Origin: Longimycelium tulufanense
GTDB taxonomy: Bacteria; Actinomycetota; Actinomycetes; Mycobacteriales; Pseudonocardiaceae
Direction of reading: 5' to 3'
Assembly: GCF_014645795.1 (NCBI RefSeq)
Contig: NZ_BMMK01000015.1
Location: forward strand, 95,476 to 159,475
DNA length: 64,000 nt
The notes under the pieces were generated by a model, which did no database searches, was not told where the DNA came from, and worked only from the letters and a program-made list of their open reading frames with translations. Below are positions 17,893-26,340 of the stretch, one piece after another. Position numbers and translations under genes: made by a program. Numbering within the stretch: position 1 is the first letter of the stretch; each line of letters opens with the position of its first letter.

Positions 17893-18975
17893 GTGGATCT
17901 GCTTGCTGTTCTGGTCACCGGTCTGTTCGCTGGAGGCGTCTCGTGCGCTGCGGTCCAGGGTGGCCTCCTTGCCGGCTTGATCTCGCGGCAACGTGCCGCC
18001 ACCACCACGGTTTCGCAGAAGCCACCCTCTCGTGTGGCACGCGCCGGGACCATCACGTCACACGCACCTCGGCGTGGGACGTTGGCGCACCTGGGCGATG
18101 ACCTTGCCCCCGTGACCGGGTTCCTGGTCGGCAAGCTCGTCTCGCACGCACTGCTCGGTGCGTTGCTGGGCACGGTGGGCAGTGTGGTGCAGCTGTCCGC
18201 CGGGGTCCGCACGTGGCTCCAGCTCCTGGCCGGCGGACTGATCATGGTGTTCGGGCTCGCCCAGCTCGGGGTGCCCGGGTTTCGCAACATCACCGTCGAG
18301 CCGCCTCTGTCGTGGATGCGGTTCGTGCGCAACCGTTCCCGGTCGCGGGCCACCTTCGCGCCGACGGTCCTCGGCGTGGCCACGGTCCTGCTGCCGTGCG
18401 GGGTGACGCTGTCGGTGGAAGCGTTGGCGCTTGCCTCCGGCTCAGCCCTGGTGGGGGTGGCCATCATGGCGATGTTCGTCCTGGGGACCAGCCCGTTGTT
18501 CGTCGTGCTCGGCTATGCCGCGCGCAAGGCCGCGGCCGCCTGGCGGGGTCGGCTCTCGGTTCTCACCGGCATCGTCGTCCTGGCGACCGGGCTGTACACC
18601 TTCAACGGTGGCCTGGAGCTGGCCGGGTCACCGTTGGCCGCCAGCCACATTGCGCACACCGTGGCGGGGGAGTCCCCGGGGGATGAGTCCGTGGTCTCGG
18701 TCGTGGAGGGAAAGCAGACCGTGCGGATCACGGCCCGCACCGGCTACTACTCCCCGGAGAACGTTCAGGTCAGTGGGGGCCTGCCGACCACCCTGGTGGT
18801 GCACTCCGAGGATGCTCGGGGCTGCGTGCGAGCGTTCCTGGTCCCGGAGTACAACGTCGAGAAAATCCTGCCCGTGGAGGGGGAGACCCGCATCGATCTC
18901 GGTGTGCTCCAGTCCGGCACGATCGCCTACTCGTGCGGGATGGGCATGTACACCGGCACCATCACTGTCGCCTGA
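17893..18975 (+). CDS. SafE/UreH-like membrane protein with cupredoxin-like tail
   Basis: Polytopic protein of about 360 residues. The N-terminal two thirds are six-helix TauE/SafE (DsbD-TM-like): a first segment with ACG-type Cys (FAGGVSCAAVQGGLLAGL) and a pseudo-repeat VATVLLPCGVTLSVEALALA, each with a conserved Cys in a proline/glycine context. The C-terminal about 95 residues are exported and cupredoxin-like (GYYSPENVQVSGGLPTTLVV), with a Cys in ARGCVRAF and a final SCGMGMYTG that could bind Cu(I). The next gene encodes a CopZ-like chaperone 16 bases away, so copper delivery or reduction at the membrane is likely. GTG 17893 is preferred; the frame is open from 17845. Confidence 0.75.
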   Translation: MDLLAVLVTGLFAGGVSCAAVQGGLLAGLISRQRAATTTVSQKPPSRVARAGTITSHAPRRGTLAHLGDDLAPVTGFLVGKLVSHALLGALLGTVGSVVQLSAGVRTWLQLLAGGLIMVFGLAQLGVPGFRNITVEPPLSWMRFVRNRSRSRATFAPTVLGVATVLLPCGVTLSVEALALASGSALVGVAIMAMFVLGTSPLFVVLGYAARKAAAAWRGRLSVLTGIVVLATGLYTFNGGLELAGSPLAASHIAHTVAGESPGDESVVSVVEGKQTVRITARTGYYSPENVQVSGGLPTTLVVHSEDARGCVRAFLVPEYNVEKILPVEGETRIDLGVLQSGTIAYSCGMGMYTGTITVA

Positions 18976-18991
18976 CCAGCAGGAGCGATTC

Positions 18992-19219
18992 TTGTCCGGC
19001 ATCACGACTCACACCTTCGATGTCGAGGGCATGCACTGCGGAAGCTGTGGGCTGCTGATCGATGACACACTGGAAGACCTGCCCGGTGTGCACAGCACCC
19101 AGACCTCGGTCAAGCAGGGGCACAGCGTCGTCGAGATCGACACGACCGCATGCACCCCCGACGAGGTCATCGCTGCGATCGCCGAGGCCGGATACACCGC
19201 CCGCCTCCAGGAGCCCTGA
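18992..19219 (+). CDS. copZ: CopZ-like heavy-metal chaperone
   Basis: 75-residue HMA-domain protein. The metal motif is MHCGSC in a ferredoxin-like fold beginning THTFDVEG and ending EVIAAIAEAGYTA. TTG 18992 has AGGAG six bases upstream, which decides the start; no in-frame ATG precedes the motif. Such proteins carry Cu(I) to P-type ATPases. It follows the SafE-like gene closely and probably forms an operon with it. A second HMA protein is at 23119-23328. Confidence 0.85.
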   Translation: MSGITTHTFDVEGMHCGSCGLLIDDTLEDLPGVHSTQTSVKQGHSVVEIDTTACTPDEVIAAIAEAGYTARLQEP

Positions 19220-19470
19220 CGTCAGGGTTGGGGCGGACCAGTCGACCCGCCCCATCACCGCGATGTTTGCGGGCTTGCTCCATCGCGCCTGCCCCGATGA
19301 ACGGTTCTGTCGTCGCAGCGGAGTGGACACAGCGTCGAGCCATTACCTTCGACGGTTCCCCCATTACCCTGGCGTACCCGGTGGAGCTTGTCGGACGGCG
19401 GCGGGCGCGGGCCGGTCATGTTGACTCTCCAGGGGTGGGCGCCCCTTCCGCCCATTGGCCCAAAATACCT

Positions 19471-19538
19471 CTACCCCGTAGCCGTAGCTGTCATCGTGGC
19501 AGGCAAAAGAGAAAAATGTGAGTCCTACCCCGAAGTAG
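19471..19538. promoter_or_regulatory. CsoR-like boxes upstream of CsoR-family gene
   Basis: CTACCCCGTAG (19471-19481) and CTACCCCGAAGTAG (19525-19538) both have CTAC/GTAG arms and share the core CTACCCC with the operator before csoR at 23707-23723. They lie 29-96 bases before the gene at 19567 and are candidate binding sites for either regulator. Confidence 0.5.
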
Positions 19539-19566
19539 ACTTGGGTCAACGGCGCGAAGGGGAGGC

Positions 19567-19887
19567 ATGGGACGCGAGGTGCGGCCGGCGACGCCGGGTA
19601 ACCAGGCGCAGGGCCGGGAGATGATGGATCAGGACACGTTGGCCGACTGCCTGGGTCGATTGGCCAAGGTCGCCGGACAGGTCCAGGGCGTGGCCCGGAT
19701 GTTGGAGCAGGGACGGTACTGCGTGGACGTGCTCAACCAGATCAGCGCGATCCACAAGGCGTTGGACGCGGTGGGGGAGCGGGTCACCCGCAACTACCTG
19801 GAGCGGTGCGTGCGCGAGGCGATCGAGGCCGGGGATCCGTTGATCTACGACGAGGTCATGCGGGTGATCTATCGGCGCTCTCGCTGA
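19567..19887 (+). CDS. CsoR/FrmR-family regulator with altered metal site
   Basis: Helical DUF156-family regulator of 106 residues or fewer. The first thiol, Cys52 (GRYCVDVLNQISA), and the second, Cys81 (YLERCVREAI), are present, but the position four residues before Cys81, which is the Cu(I)-ligand His in CsoR, is Tyr77. The protein therefore lacks the canonical Cys-His-Cys set and may sense a different signal (persulfide, aldehyde or another metal), or be weakened. An 18-residue N-terminal extension precedes MMDQDTL; ATG 19567 follows GGGGAGG very closely, and ATG 19621 or 19624 are alternatives. It faces copA across a strong terminator. Confidence 0.82.
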   Translation: MGREVRPATPGNQAQGREMMDQDTLADCLGRLAKVAGQVQGVARMLEQGRYCVDVLNQISAIHKALDAVGERVTRNYLERCVREAIEAGDPLIYDEVMRVIYRRSR

Positions 19888-19922
19888 CCGGCCCTCCGGG
19901 TGTCCCGGCTCCGCCGTCGCGA

Positions 19923-19964
19923 GGGTGCCCCAGCTCGGGCCCTGGCACGCGAGCTGGGGCACCC
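19923..19964. terminator. Strong bidirectional hairpin between convergent genes
   Basis: GGGTGCCCCAGCTCG (19923-19937) pairs perfectly with CGAGCTGGGGCACCC (19950-19964): 15-bp stem, 12-base loop. It separates the CsoR-like gene from copA on the opposite strand. Confidence 0.75.
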
Positions 19965-20129
19965 CGACCGGGAGCGCGGCCAGCGTCGCTGTTGAGCATG
20001 CGCAGCTCCTCGCCTCCACCCTTGTCGAAACCGCACCGGCGACGGCTCCTTGGGCAGACACCGGCACCACGAAGGCCCGGGGTGGGAACAGCACTTCTGG
20101 TCCCCACCCCGGACCCGGCCCCCGAGGGC

Positions 20130-22466
20130 TCAACCGACCGCCGCGGGCTGCTTCTCGGGCGTCGATGCGGTGACGTCCTGCGGTGCCGTTGCTGTTGCGG
20201 TGATGCTGCGGAAGCGCCGTAGCCGCAGGCTGTTGGTCACGACGAACACGCTGGAGAAGGCCATCGCCCCGCCCGCGATCAGCGGGTTGAGCAGGCCGCT
20301 GGCGGCCAGGGGCAGCGCGGAGACGTTGTAGGCGAACGCCCAGAACAGGTTGCCCTTGATCGTGCTCAGCGTGCGGCGGGCCAGTCGGATGGCGTCCACG
20401 GCGGCGTTGAGGTCGCCACGCACCAGGGTGAGGTCGCTGGCCTCGATGGCCACGTCGGTGCCGGTGCCCATGGACAGGCCGAGGTCGGCCTGGGCCAGCG
20501 CGGGGGCGTCGTTGATGCCGTCGCCCACCATGGCCACGACCCGGCCCTCGGCCTGCAGGCGCCCGACGACGTCGACCTTGTCGGTGGGGAGGACCTCGGC
20601 GATGACCTCGTCGATGCCGACCTCGGCGGCCACGGCCCGGGCCACGGTCTCGTTGTCACCGGTGAGCAGCACCGGACGTAGCCCGAGCTGGCGAAGACCG
20701 CGGACGGCCTCGGCGGAGGTGGGCTTGAGGGTGTCCGCGACGGCCAGCACCGCACGTGCCTCGCCATCCCAGGCCACGACCACGGCCGTCTGGCCCTTGC
20801 TCTCGGCCTCCTGCTTGGCGCGCTGCAGCTCCTCGGACAACCGGACGCTCCACTCGGCGAGCAGCTGGGTGCGGCCGACCACGGCGCCGTGGCCGGACAC
20901 GACCCCGGTGACCCCGAGACCGTCGACGTTCTGGAAGCCCTCGACACCGGGCAACGCACCGAGCTTGTCAGCGGCGGCACCTGCGATGGCCCTGGCGATG
21001 GGGTGTTCGGAGGCGTTCTCCAGCGCTCCGGCCAGCTGCAGGGCCTCGTCCGGGTCGACACCATCGGCGGCGTGCACGGCGACCAGGGCCATCTTGCCGG
21101 TGGTGACCGTGCCGGTCTTGTCCAACACCACGGTGTCGATGCGGCGGGTGGACTCCAGTACCTCGGGGCCCTTGATCAGGATCCCCAGCTGCGCGCCGCG
21201 GCCGGTGCCGACCAGCATCGCGATGGGTGCGGCCAGGCCCAGCGCACAGGGGCAGGCAATGATCAGCACGGCCACGGCGGCGGTGAACGCCGCCCCCGCG
21301 CCGGCACCGGCACCGAGCCAGAACCCCAGCGCCATCACCGCGAGCGCGATCACGATCGGCACGAACACCGCCGAGATACGGTCCGCGAGGCGCTGGATCG
21401 CGGCCTTACCGGTCTGGGCTTCCTCGACCAGCTTGGCCATCTGCGCCAGCTGGGTGTCCGATCCCACCCGCGTTGCGCGCACCACCAGCCGGCCGCCGGC
21501 ATTCACCGTCGCCCCCACGACGGCATCACCGTGGGCGACCTCGACGGGCACGGACTCGCCGGTCAGCATGGAGGCATCCACCGCCGAGGACCCTTCCTCG
21601 ACAACCCCGTCGGTGGCGATCTTCTCCCCGGGGCGCACGACGAACAGGTCACCCACCGCGAGCTGCTCGACCGGAATGCGGTCTTCTCGTCCGTTGCGCA
21701 GGACCGTCACGTCCCTGGCGCCCAGCTCCAACAACGCGCGTAGCGCGGCGCCAGCACGGCGTCGGGACCGGGCCTCGAAGTAGCGGCCCAACAGGATTGC
21801 CGTCGTGACACCGGCGGCCACCTCCAGGTAGAGGTTGTCGACCCCGGAGATGCGCTCGATCGTCAGCTCGAAGCCATGCCGCATCCCCGGCATGCCAGCC
21901 GTACCGAAGAACAGCGCGTACAGCGACCACAGAAACGCCGCGGAGACTCCGATGGAGATGAGGGTGTCCATTGTGGCCGCACCGTGACGGGCGTTCGTCC
22001 ACGCCGCCTTGTGGAAGGGCCACGCACCCCAGACCACCACCGGCGCGGCCAGGGTCAACGACAACCACTGCCAGTAGTCGAACTGCAGCGGTGGGATCAT
22101 CGCCAGTGCAATGACCGGGATCGACAACGCCGCGGAGATGAGGACGCGGTCCCGTAGCTCACGAGTGGGGGTGTCCTCGGGGTCCTCGCCGCTGGCGGCG
22201 TCGGTTGCGGATTCGGTCGCGGGCCTCGGCAGCGAGGCGGTGTAGCCGGTGTCGGCCACCACCTTCACCAGGTCCTCGATGGACAGTGTGTCCGGGAAGG
22301 AGACCTGGGCCTTCTCCGTGGCGAAGTTGACCGTTGCCCGCACCCCGTCGAGCCTGTTCAGCTTGCGCTCGACGTGGGCGGCGCACGAGGCGCAGGTCAT
22401 GCCCCCAATCGACAGCTCGACCTCCTGCACCGTGGTGCTCGATGTGTCGTGGGCGGTGGACGTCAT
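20130..22466 (-). CDS. copA: Copper-exporting P1B-type ATPase CopA
   Basis: 778-residue Cu(I)-transporting ATPase of the cytoplasmic membrane. One N-terminal HMA domain ([12 protein letters not shown], Cys25 and Cys28), eight predicted membrane helices, the CPC metal site ([14 protein letters not shown]), the phosphorylation motif [10 protein letters not shown], the nucleotide-domain SEHPIARAI, and the hinge [12 protein letters not shown] are all present. The C-terminal [19 protein letters not shown] and [15 protein letters not shown] mark the P1B-1 (Cu+) subclass. ATG 22466 has AGGAGG nine bases upstream. The same frame is open for about 187 codons more, which I treat as an upstream decayed gene. 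CopZ and CsoR genes follow in the same orientation on the upstream side. Confidence 0.93.
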   Translation of the reverse strand: MTSTAHDTSSTTVQEVELSIGGMTCASCAAHVERKLNRLDGVRATVNFATEKAQVSFPDTLSIEDLVKVVADTGYTASLPRPATESATDAASGEDPEDTPTRELRDRVLISAALSIPVIALAMIPPLQFDYWQWLSLTLAAPVVVWGAWPFHKAAWTNARHGAATMDTLISIGVSAAFLWSLYALFFGTAGMPGMRHGFELTIERISGVDNLYLEVAAGVTTAILLGRYFEARSRRRAGAALRALLELGARDVTVLRNGREDRIPVEQLAVGDLFVVRPGEKIATDGVVEEGSSAVDASMLTGESVPVEVAHGDAVVGATVNAGGRLVVRATRVGSDTQLAQMAKLVEEAQTGKAAIQRLADRISAVFVPIVIALAVMALGFWLGAGAGAGAAFTAAVAVLIIACPCALGLAAPIAMLVGTGRGAQLGILIKGPEVLESTRRIDTVVLDKTGTVTTGKMALVAVHAADGVDPDEALQLAGALENASEHPIARAIAGAAADKLGALPGVEGFQNVDGLGVTGVVSGHGAVVGRTQLLAEWSVRLSEELQRAKQEAESKGQTAVVVAWDGEARAVLAVADTLKPTSAEAVRGLRQLGLRPVLLTGDNETVARAVAAEVGIDEVIAEVLPTDKVDVVGRLQAEGRVVAMVGDGINDAPALAQADLGLSMGTGTDVAIEASDLTLVRGDLNAAVDAIRLARRTLSTIKGNLFWAFAYNVSALPLAASGLLNPLIAGGAMAFSSVFVVTNSLRLRRFRSITATATAPQDVTASTPEKQPAAVG

Positions 22467-22512
22467 CGACGCCAACCTCCTGTCTGGCTGAGAAGTACTG
22501 ATCTCGATGAAC

Positions 22513-23085
22513 TCATCGGCGCGGACCGTGGCCCCGGTGCTTGCCTTGGTGCGGACCGTGACCTGGATGTTCGCCGCAGGGTCGGTGGGGTCGGTCAGCA
22601 CGCTGCCCCGGGTTCCGCCGCAGTAGCTCCGTGGTTGGCGTCTCCCCGGTGCCCGCGGTGAATGCGGCGACACCAGGGCGGTTGTTCCCGGCTGTTGTTC
22701 CCGGTGCCGGAACCGCATCCTCCTGGTCCTGCTGATCGGCGGGCCGTATCCAGTCCGGACTCGCGGTCGATTCCGGTGAATGCGTCTCGGTGCTTGCCCG
22801 GAGCGCGACAGGACTACCCCCATCAGCCGGGGAAACCGGTAACCCAGGTGCTGTTTCTGCCTCCGGGCCGGGGGACTGGCCGGGTGCGGCGGGGTCTGAT
22901 GGGCGGGTTGTCCTGTTACCGGGGTTCCATGGTTCGGGCGAACCCGCACGGTGTTGGGTGCCGTTGCGCGACGGGCCGGCCGAACCATCATCGAACGGAC
23001 CGACAACGGAACCGACCGCCCAGGCACCGCCGAACACGGTGGCCAGGGTGAGGCCGTAGGCGGACAGCTTGGCCGCGGTCTTCAC
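22513..23085 (-). CDS. Pro-rich exported/anchored protein of copper cluster, 3' end doubtful
   Basis: GTG 23085 follows GGAGG. The protein starts with a single hydrophobic segment ([20 protein letters not shown]), the typical start of membrane-anchored proteins encoded between CopZ and CopA in actinobacteria, then becomes a disordered Pro/Ser/Thr/Glu-rich chain. The conserved extracellular domain expected in those proteins is not seen. Near 22625 the coding third-position pattern moves to another frame (ITDP-like segment [20 protein letters not shown]) which has no stop before copA. A frameshift or deletion is likely. The present frame ends at 22513. Confidence 0.5.
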   Translation of the reverse strand: MKTAAKLSAYGLTLATVFGGAWAVGSVVGPFDDGSAGPSRNGTQHRAGSPEPWNPGNRTTRPSDPAAPGQSPGPEAETAPGLPVSPADGGSPVALRASTETHSPESTASPDWIRPADQQDQEDAVPAPGTTAGNNRPGVAAFTAGTGETPTTELLRRNPGQRADRPHRPCGEHPGHGPHQGKHRGHGPRR

Positions 23086-23118
23086 GTCGCCACCTCCGGG
23101 TGGTCTCGTCGTGCGCTT

Positions 23119-23328
23119 TCAGTTCCCGACCAGGTCGTAGCCGGCTTCGGTGACCGCCGCCCGAACATCCTGACTGGACAGATCGGCGACGGTGGCGACC
23201 ACGACCCGGCCGCTGGCGACGTCCACGTCAACCTTGTGGACCCCCTCGATCCTGCTGATCTCCCTGGTGACCGCGTTCGCGCAATGACCACAGGTCATGC
23301 CGCTCACGGTGTAGATCGTCTCGGGCAC
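23119..23328 (-). CDS. copZ: CopZ-like heavy-metal chaperone
   Basis: 69-residue HMA-domain protein with the Cu(I) motif MTCGHC (SGMTCGHCANAVTREI) and the fold end VRAAVTEAGYDLVG. GTG 23328 has a purine-rich GAGAGGAAA upstream; the open frame continues to 23412 without useful sequence. It lies 43 bases after csoR and ahead of the anchored protein and copA, consistent with a csoR-copZ-x-copA operon. Role: cytosolic Cu(I) shuttle to CopA. Confidence 0.87.
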   Translation of the reverse strand: MPETIYTVSGMTCGHCANAVTREISRIEGVHKVDVDVASGRVVVATVADLSSQDVRAAVTEAGYDLVGN

Positions 23329-23371
23329 GAAAGGTTTCCTCTCCGCCGGAAGCCGGCACGTGCGTGGCGGG

Positions 23372-23653
23372 TCAGGACCGTACGAGCCGCGCGATGGCGT
23401 CACTGGCCTCACGGATCTTGACGTCGGCCGTGCCGCCTCCCTGGGCGATGGCCTGGCTGACGCAGTGGCCCATGTGCTCGTCGAGCAGGGTGAGGGCGAC
23501 CGCCTGCAGGGCGCGGGTGGTCGCGGAGATCTGGGTCAGCACGTCAATGCAGTACTGGTCTTCCTCGATCATCCGCTGCAGGCCACGAACCTGTCCTTCG
23601 ATGCGGCGCAGCCGCTTGAGGTGGTCGTCCTTGTGGTGCGTGTAGCCGTACAC
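23372..23653 (-). CDS. csoR: Copper-sensing repressor CsoR
   Basis: 93-residue DUF156 regulator. The canonical Cu(I) ligands are all present: Cys35 (QYCIDVLTQ), His60 and Cys64 (DEHMGHCV). The N-terminus (YTHHKDDHLKRLRRIEGQV) matches typical actinobacterial CsoR. GTG 23653 is preferred over TTG 23662 because of the spacing to GGGGAG. The upstream operator at 23707-23723 fits autoregulation. It leads the copper operon that runs to copA. Unlike the paralog at 19567-19887, this one should be a true Cu(I) sensor. Confidence 0.92.
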   Translation of the reverse strand: MYGYTHHKDDHLKRLRRIEGQVRGLQRMIEEDQYCIDVLTQISATTRALQAVALTLLDEHMGHCVSQAIAQGGGTADVKIREASDAIARLVRS

Positions 23654-23706
23654 GGTCCTCAACTCCCCGGTACGTCCCCGGCCGTCCCGGGTGACACCGG
23701 CAGTGT

Positions 23707-23723
23707 CTACCCCTACAGGGTAG
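23707..23723. promoter_or_regulatory. CsoR operator
   Basis: CTACCCCTACAGGGTAG is a perfect inverted repeat (CTACCC-CTACA-GGGTAG) 54 bases before the csoR start, matching the G/C-rich TACCC...GGGTA form of known CsoR boxes. A second looser candidate, ATAC...GTAT around a G-run, lies at 23816-23832. Confidence 0.75.
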
Positions 23724-23994
23724 GTGTGTCAAGGTCGCCGACGGTATCGGTGCTCTTCTCCAAACCAAGTGGAGGTAGAACGCATGATCGCAGCAGCGAT
23801 GCCGCCGTCTTAGAAATACGGAAGGGGGGTATGAGTAGGCGCCGCCACTAGGTTCTATCGCGGCGCGGCGGGGCTGGGTTACCGCGGCGTTCCCGGTGTA
23901 ACCCAGTCGAGGCAACTTGCCGCCTGCGGTGCCCAGATGCGCCACGAACCGAGGCGTCGACAGTCAGTGGCGGCTCGATCACTCAAGGCAACAA

Positions 23995-24600
23995 GGGGAT
24001 GCTGTCGCCGCTTCGCCGAATCCCGCCGCAAGCACGAACTGCTCGAGCAGTTCGACCTGGTCGAGGCGGGACGGAAACCGGCCGCCACCTACTCCGGCGG
24101 CATGCGGCGTCGGCTCGACTTGGCGATGACCCTGGTTGGCGACCCGCGCGTCATCTTCCTGGACGAGCCCACCAGCGGATTGGATTCGCGCAGCCGCCAC
24201 ACCATGTGGCAGATCATCCGTCGTCTCGTGGCCGGTGGGGTCACGGTCTTGCTGATGACGCAGTACCTGGAGGAGGCCGACCAACTCGCCGACCGGATCG
24301 CGGTCCTCGCCCACGGGAAGCTGGTCGCCGAAGGCACCGCGGACGAGCTCAAGCGCCTCGTGCCCGGCGGCCACATCCGCCTGCAGTTCGTCGACCCCGT
24401 CGGACTGGAGTCGGCCGCCCGCTTCCTCGGTGACGTGTCGCGTGACGACACTGCCCTCACGCTGCGGGTGCCCAGCGACGGCAGTGTCGGGTCCCGGCGG
24501 GCCCTGCTGGACCGGGTCGCTGAATCGAGTGGGACGGTGGGCTGGCTAGCGTTCAACGACACCCTCGGCAGGCAAACGATGTCGCTACTTCCTGAGGGCG
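23995..24600 (+). pseudogene. DrrA-like ABC ATPase, truncated both ends
   Basis: C-terminal half of a daunorubicin-resistance-type ABC ATPase. Present: TYSGGMRRRLDLAMTLVGDP (signature), VIFLDEPTSGLDSRSRHTMW (Walker B), VTVLLMTQYLEEADQLADRI (H-loop replaced by Gln, as is normal in this group). Absent: the Walker A half and the usual C-terminal SLDDVF end. The N-terminal cassette is replaced by unrelated sequence starting about 23990, and no DrrB permease follows. This is a broken gene; the frame is open further but loses homology after about 24600. Confidence 0.75.
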
Positions 24601-24643
24601 AGGACCACGGCAAGCGGTCGGTAGCGGGTGAAGGTGGTGAGGA

Positions 24644-25603
24644 GTGGGATCGATCGAGGAGATCGAGCCGGGCGATGTGGTGCTCATGCGGAGCCGCACC
24701 GCGCTGTCTGCCGCGGTCCGGCTGCTCGATGGTGCTGAGGTCGACTTTGCGGCGCTGGCCCTGGAAGACGGCATGGTCGGCGAGGTGGTGGGTGTGGGTC
24801 CGCGCCGGTTTCCGCTGGCCAAGGCCGTGGCGGCGCACGAGGACACCATCATCCTGCGGGCTGTCCGACCCGTTGACCCGACCCCGGTCCTGCATGCAGC
24901 CAAGGGCTACATCGATGCTGCGGCGCCTTTTGTCCAGCAGCAGCTGGTGCTGGTCGCACTGCTCACCCTGACCCGTCCTCTTCCCCCGGCCCCGAGCCGG
25001 CGCCGGCTGGTGCGTGCGGTGCTCGATCACACCACCGCCACACTCCACTCCGTGGTCGCGCACGGGCGTCAGCTCATGCTGTGCCCGGAGTTCGTGGCCC
25101 ATTGCCACCGGGAGGCGGGCGAAACGTATCGACTGCACGCCGACCCCGCTCGGCGCCGTGCCACCGGGTCGACCCTGCTTGACTGGGCGTTGGCGCAGCC
25201 GGCTCTGTCCGCGGCGGGGTCGGTCCCGGTGGCTGCCGAGCCGACCGACCCCGCAACGGCGCATCGGGAGGCCGCGACCACGTTGGCGCCGCTGATCTCT
25301 CATTACCTCATCGAATCCGGCCTCACCACCGGCTCGGTCGGTGTCTCGACGGCAGCGGCGGGGGAGGGCATGGTGACCGACGAGGATCTGCTGCGGTCGA
25401 TGGTCAGCTTCGGGACCGCGTTGGCACCGGCCACGGGCCGGCAGGAGGAGGGCGGGGATGCTTCCCGCGCCGCCCTGGGGATGATTCACACCCTGGCCGC
25501 CGACCCCCACTTCGTCACTCCAGGTGACATCCACCGAAACTCGGCACTTCGCGAGGTGACGCGGATCCAGGGACCAACCGAACGAAGCCGACGGTCGCCC
25601 TGA
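24644..25603 (+). CDS. YiiX/NlpC-like permuted papain-fold protein
   Basis: 319-residue protein. The first 160 residues resemble permuted papain-like (YaeF/YiiX) proteins: EIEPGDVVLMRSRTALSAAV, a central sheet DFAALALEDGMVGEV, and a Cys-bearing helix LMLCPEFVAHCHREAG (Cys147). In the active family the sheet carries the catalytic His (commonly S-H-V or D-H-A); here the corresponding residue appears to be Phe35, so hydrolase activity is doubtful. The C-terminal half is helical and unrecognised. GTG or ATG usage near 24644 is not resolved by a strong ribosome-binding site. It begins within the tail of the DrrA relic. Family assignment is by pattern and tentative. Confidence 0.55.
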   Translation: MGSIEEIEPGDVVLMRSRTALSAAVRLLDGAEVDFAALALEDGMVGEVVGVGPRRFPLAKAVAAHEDTIILRAVRPVDPTPVLHAAKGYIDAAAPFVQQQLVLVALLTLTRPLPPAPSRRRLVRAVLDHTTATLHSVVAHGRQLMLCPEFVAHCHREAGETYRLHADPARRRATGSTLLDWALAQPALSAAGSVPVAAEPTDPATAHREAATTLAPLISHYLIESGLTTGSVGVSTAAAGEGMVTDEDLLRSMVSFGTALAPATGRQEEGGDASRAALGMIHTLAADPHFVTPGDIHRNSALREVTRIQGPTERSRRSP

Positions 25604-26340
25604 GCGTCGGCTCCGCGGGCGGGCGGCGGCAAACCGTAGCGTCCCGGATGCTCATCCGGGGTTTGTTCCGAGGGCGGCGGCCATCCGGTCCTTCATCGCG
25701 AGCACCGCCGAGCGGGCGGAGCATGCCCGTGGGGGTCACGACCTGGTCGTGCTCGTGGAGCTGGAGCATGTCGATCCCCTGGATCTGCCGCCGACTCTGG
25801 TCCGGAAGACCAGCACGTGTCCGCGGAGACTCCGCGAATCGCCACGCTCAACTGAGTAGCGAGACCACGTAACACCGCGAAACACGTGTGTCATCCTCGG
25901 GAAGATCCGTGGAAACATACCGTTCCTAGCGTTCCGCTCATGGACGCAGGCATCTCTGCGCCGGCCCGCCCAGCCGTCGAGCCGGCGCTCGAACCACCCT
26001 CGTTCCGTTGCAGGCCGGTGAGTGACCGGACGTGAGAGGAAAGGGCCAACGACGGGCTGGGGTTCCTGATGCTGATGACTGAGGCCCAGCCAGCCCAGCA
26101 CCACGCACGCGCAGCACGTCTCGGCAGGTATGCCTGAACTCTCGGGTTGACAGCAAGGCGGACACCTGGTGAACCAGAAGATCCACGCCAGGAGACGCGT
26201 AGTTCCGGCATTGTTCGGCCGGATCACGCCTGTAGTCGCACGTTGAATCACGACGCTGGCTCCAGCATGAGGAATCGAGCGCAGAGCCGCGCCCCGATTC
26301 GCCTTTCTCTCCGGCACCCCAACGACCTTGAGGAGCACAT
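25604..26340. other. Intergenic region with a coding-like remnant
   Basis: A plus-strand frame at about 25629-25857 has good third-position bias (segments RAAAIRSFIASTAERAEHAR and DLVVLVELEHVDPLDLPP) but no start or known domain, so it may be a gene relic. The rest, up to the permease gene, shows no gene, riboswitch or strong repeat. Confidence 0.35.

Noticed and set aside
23816..23832. Second CsoR box (ATAC...GTAT)
   Set aside because: Arms are only four bases and the spacing differs from the clear operator at 23707-23723; kept only as a weak candidate.
25870..26340. Possible riboswitch (TPP or purine type) before the NCS1 permease
   Set aside because: None of the conserved TPP or purine aptamer cores could be found in the leader.
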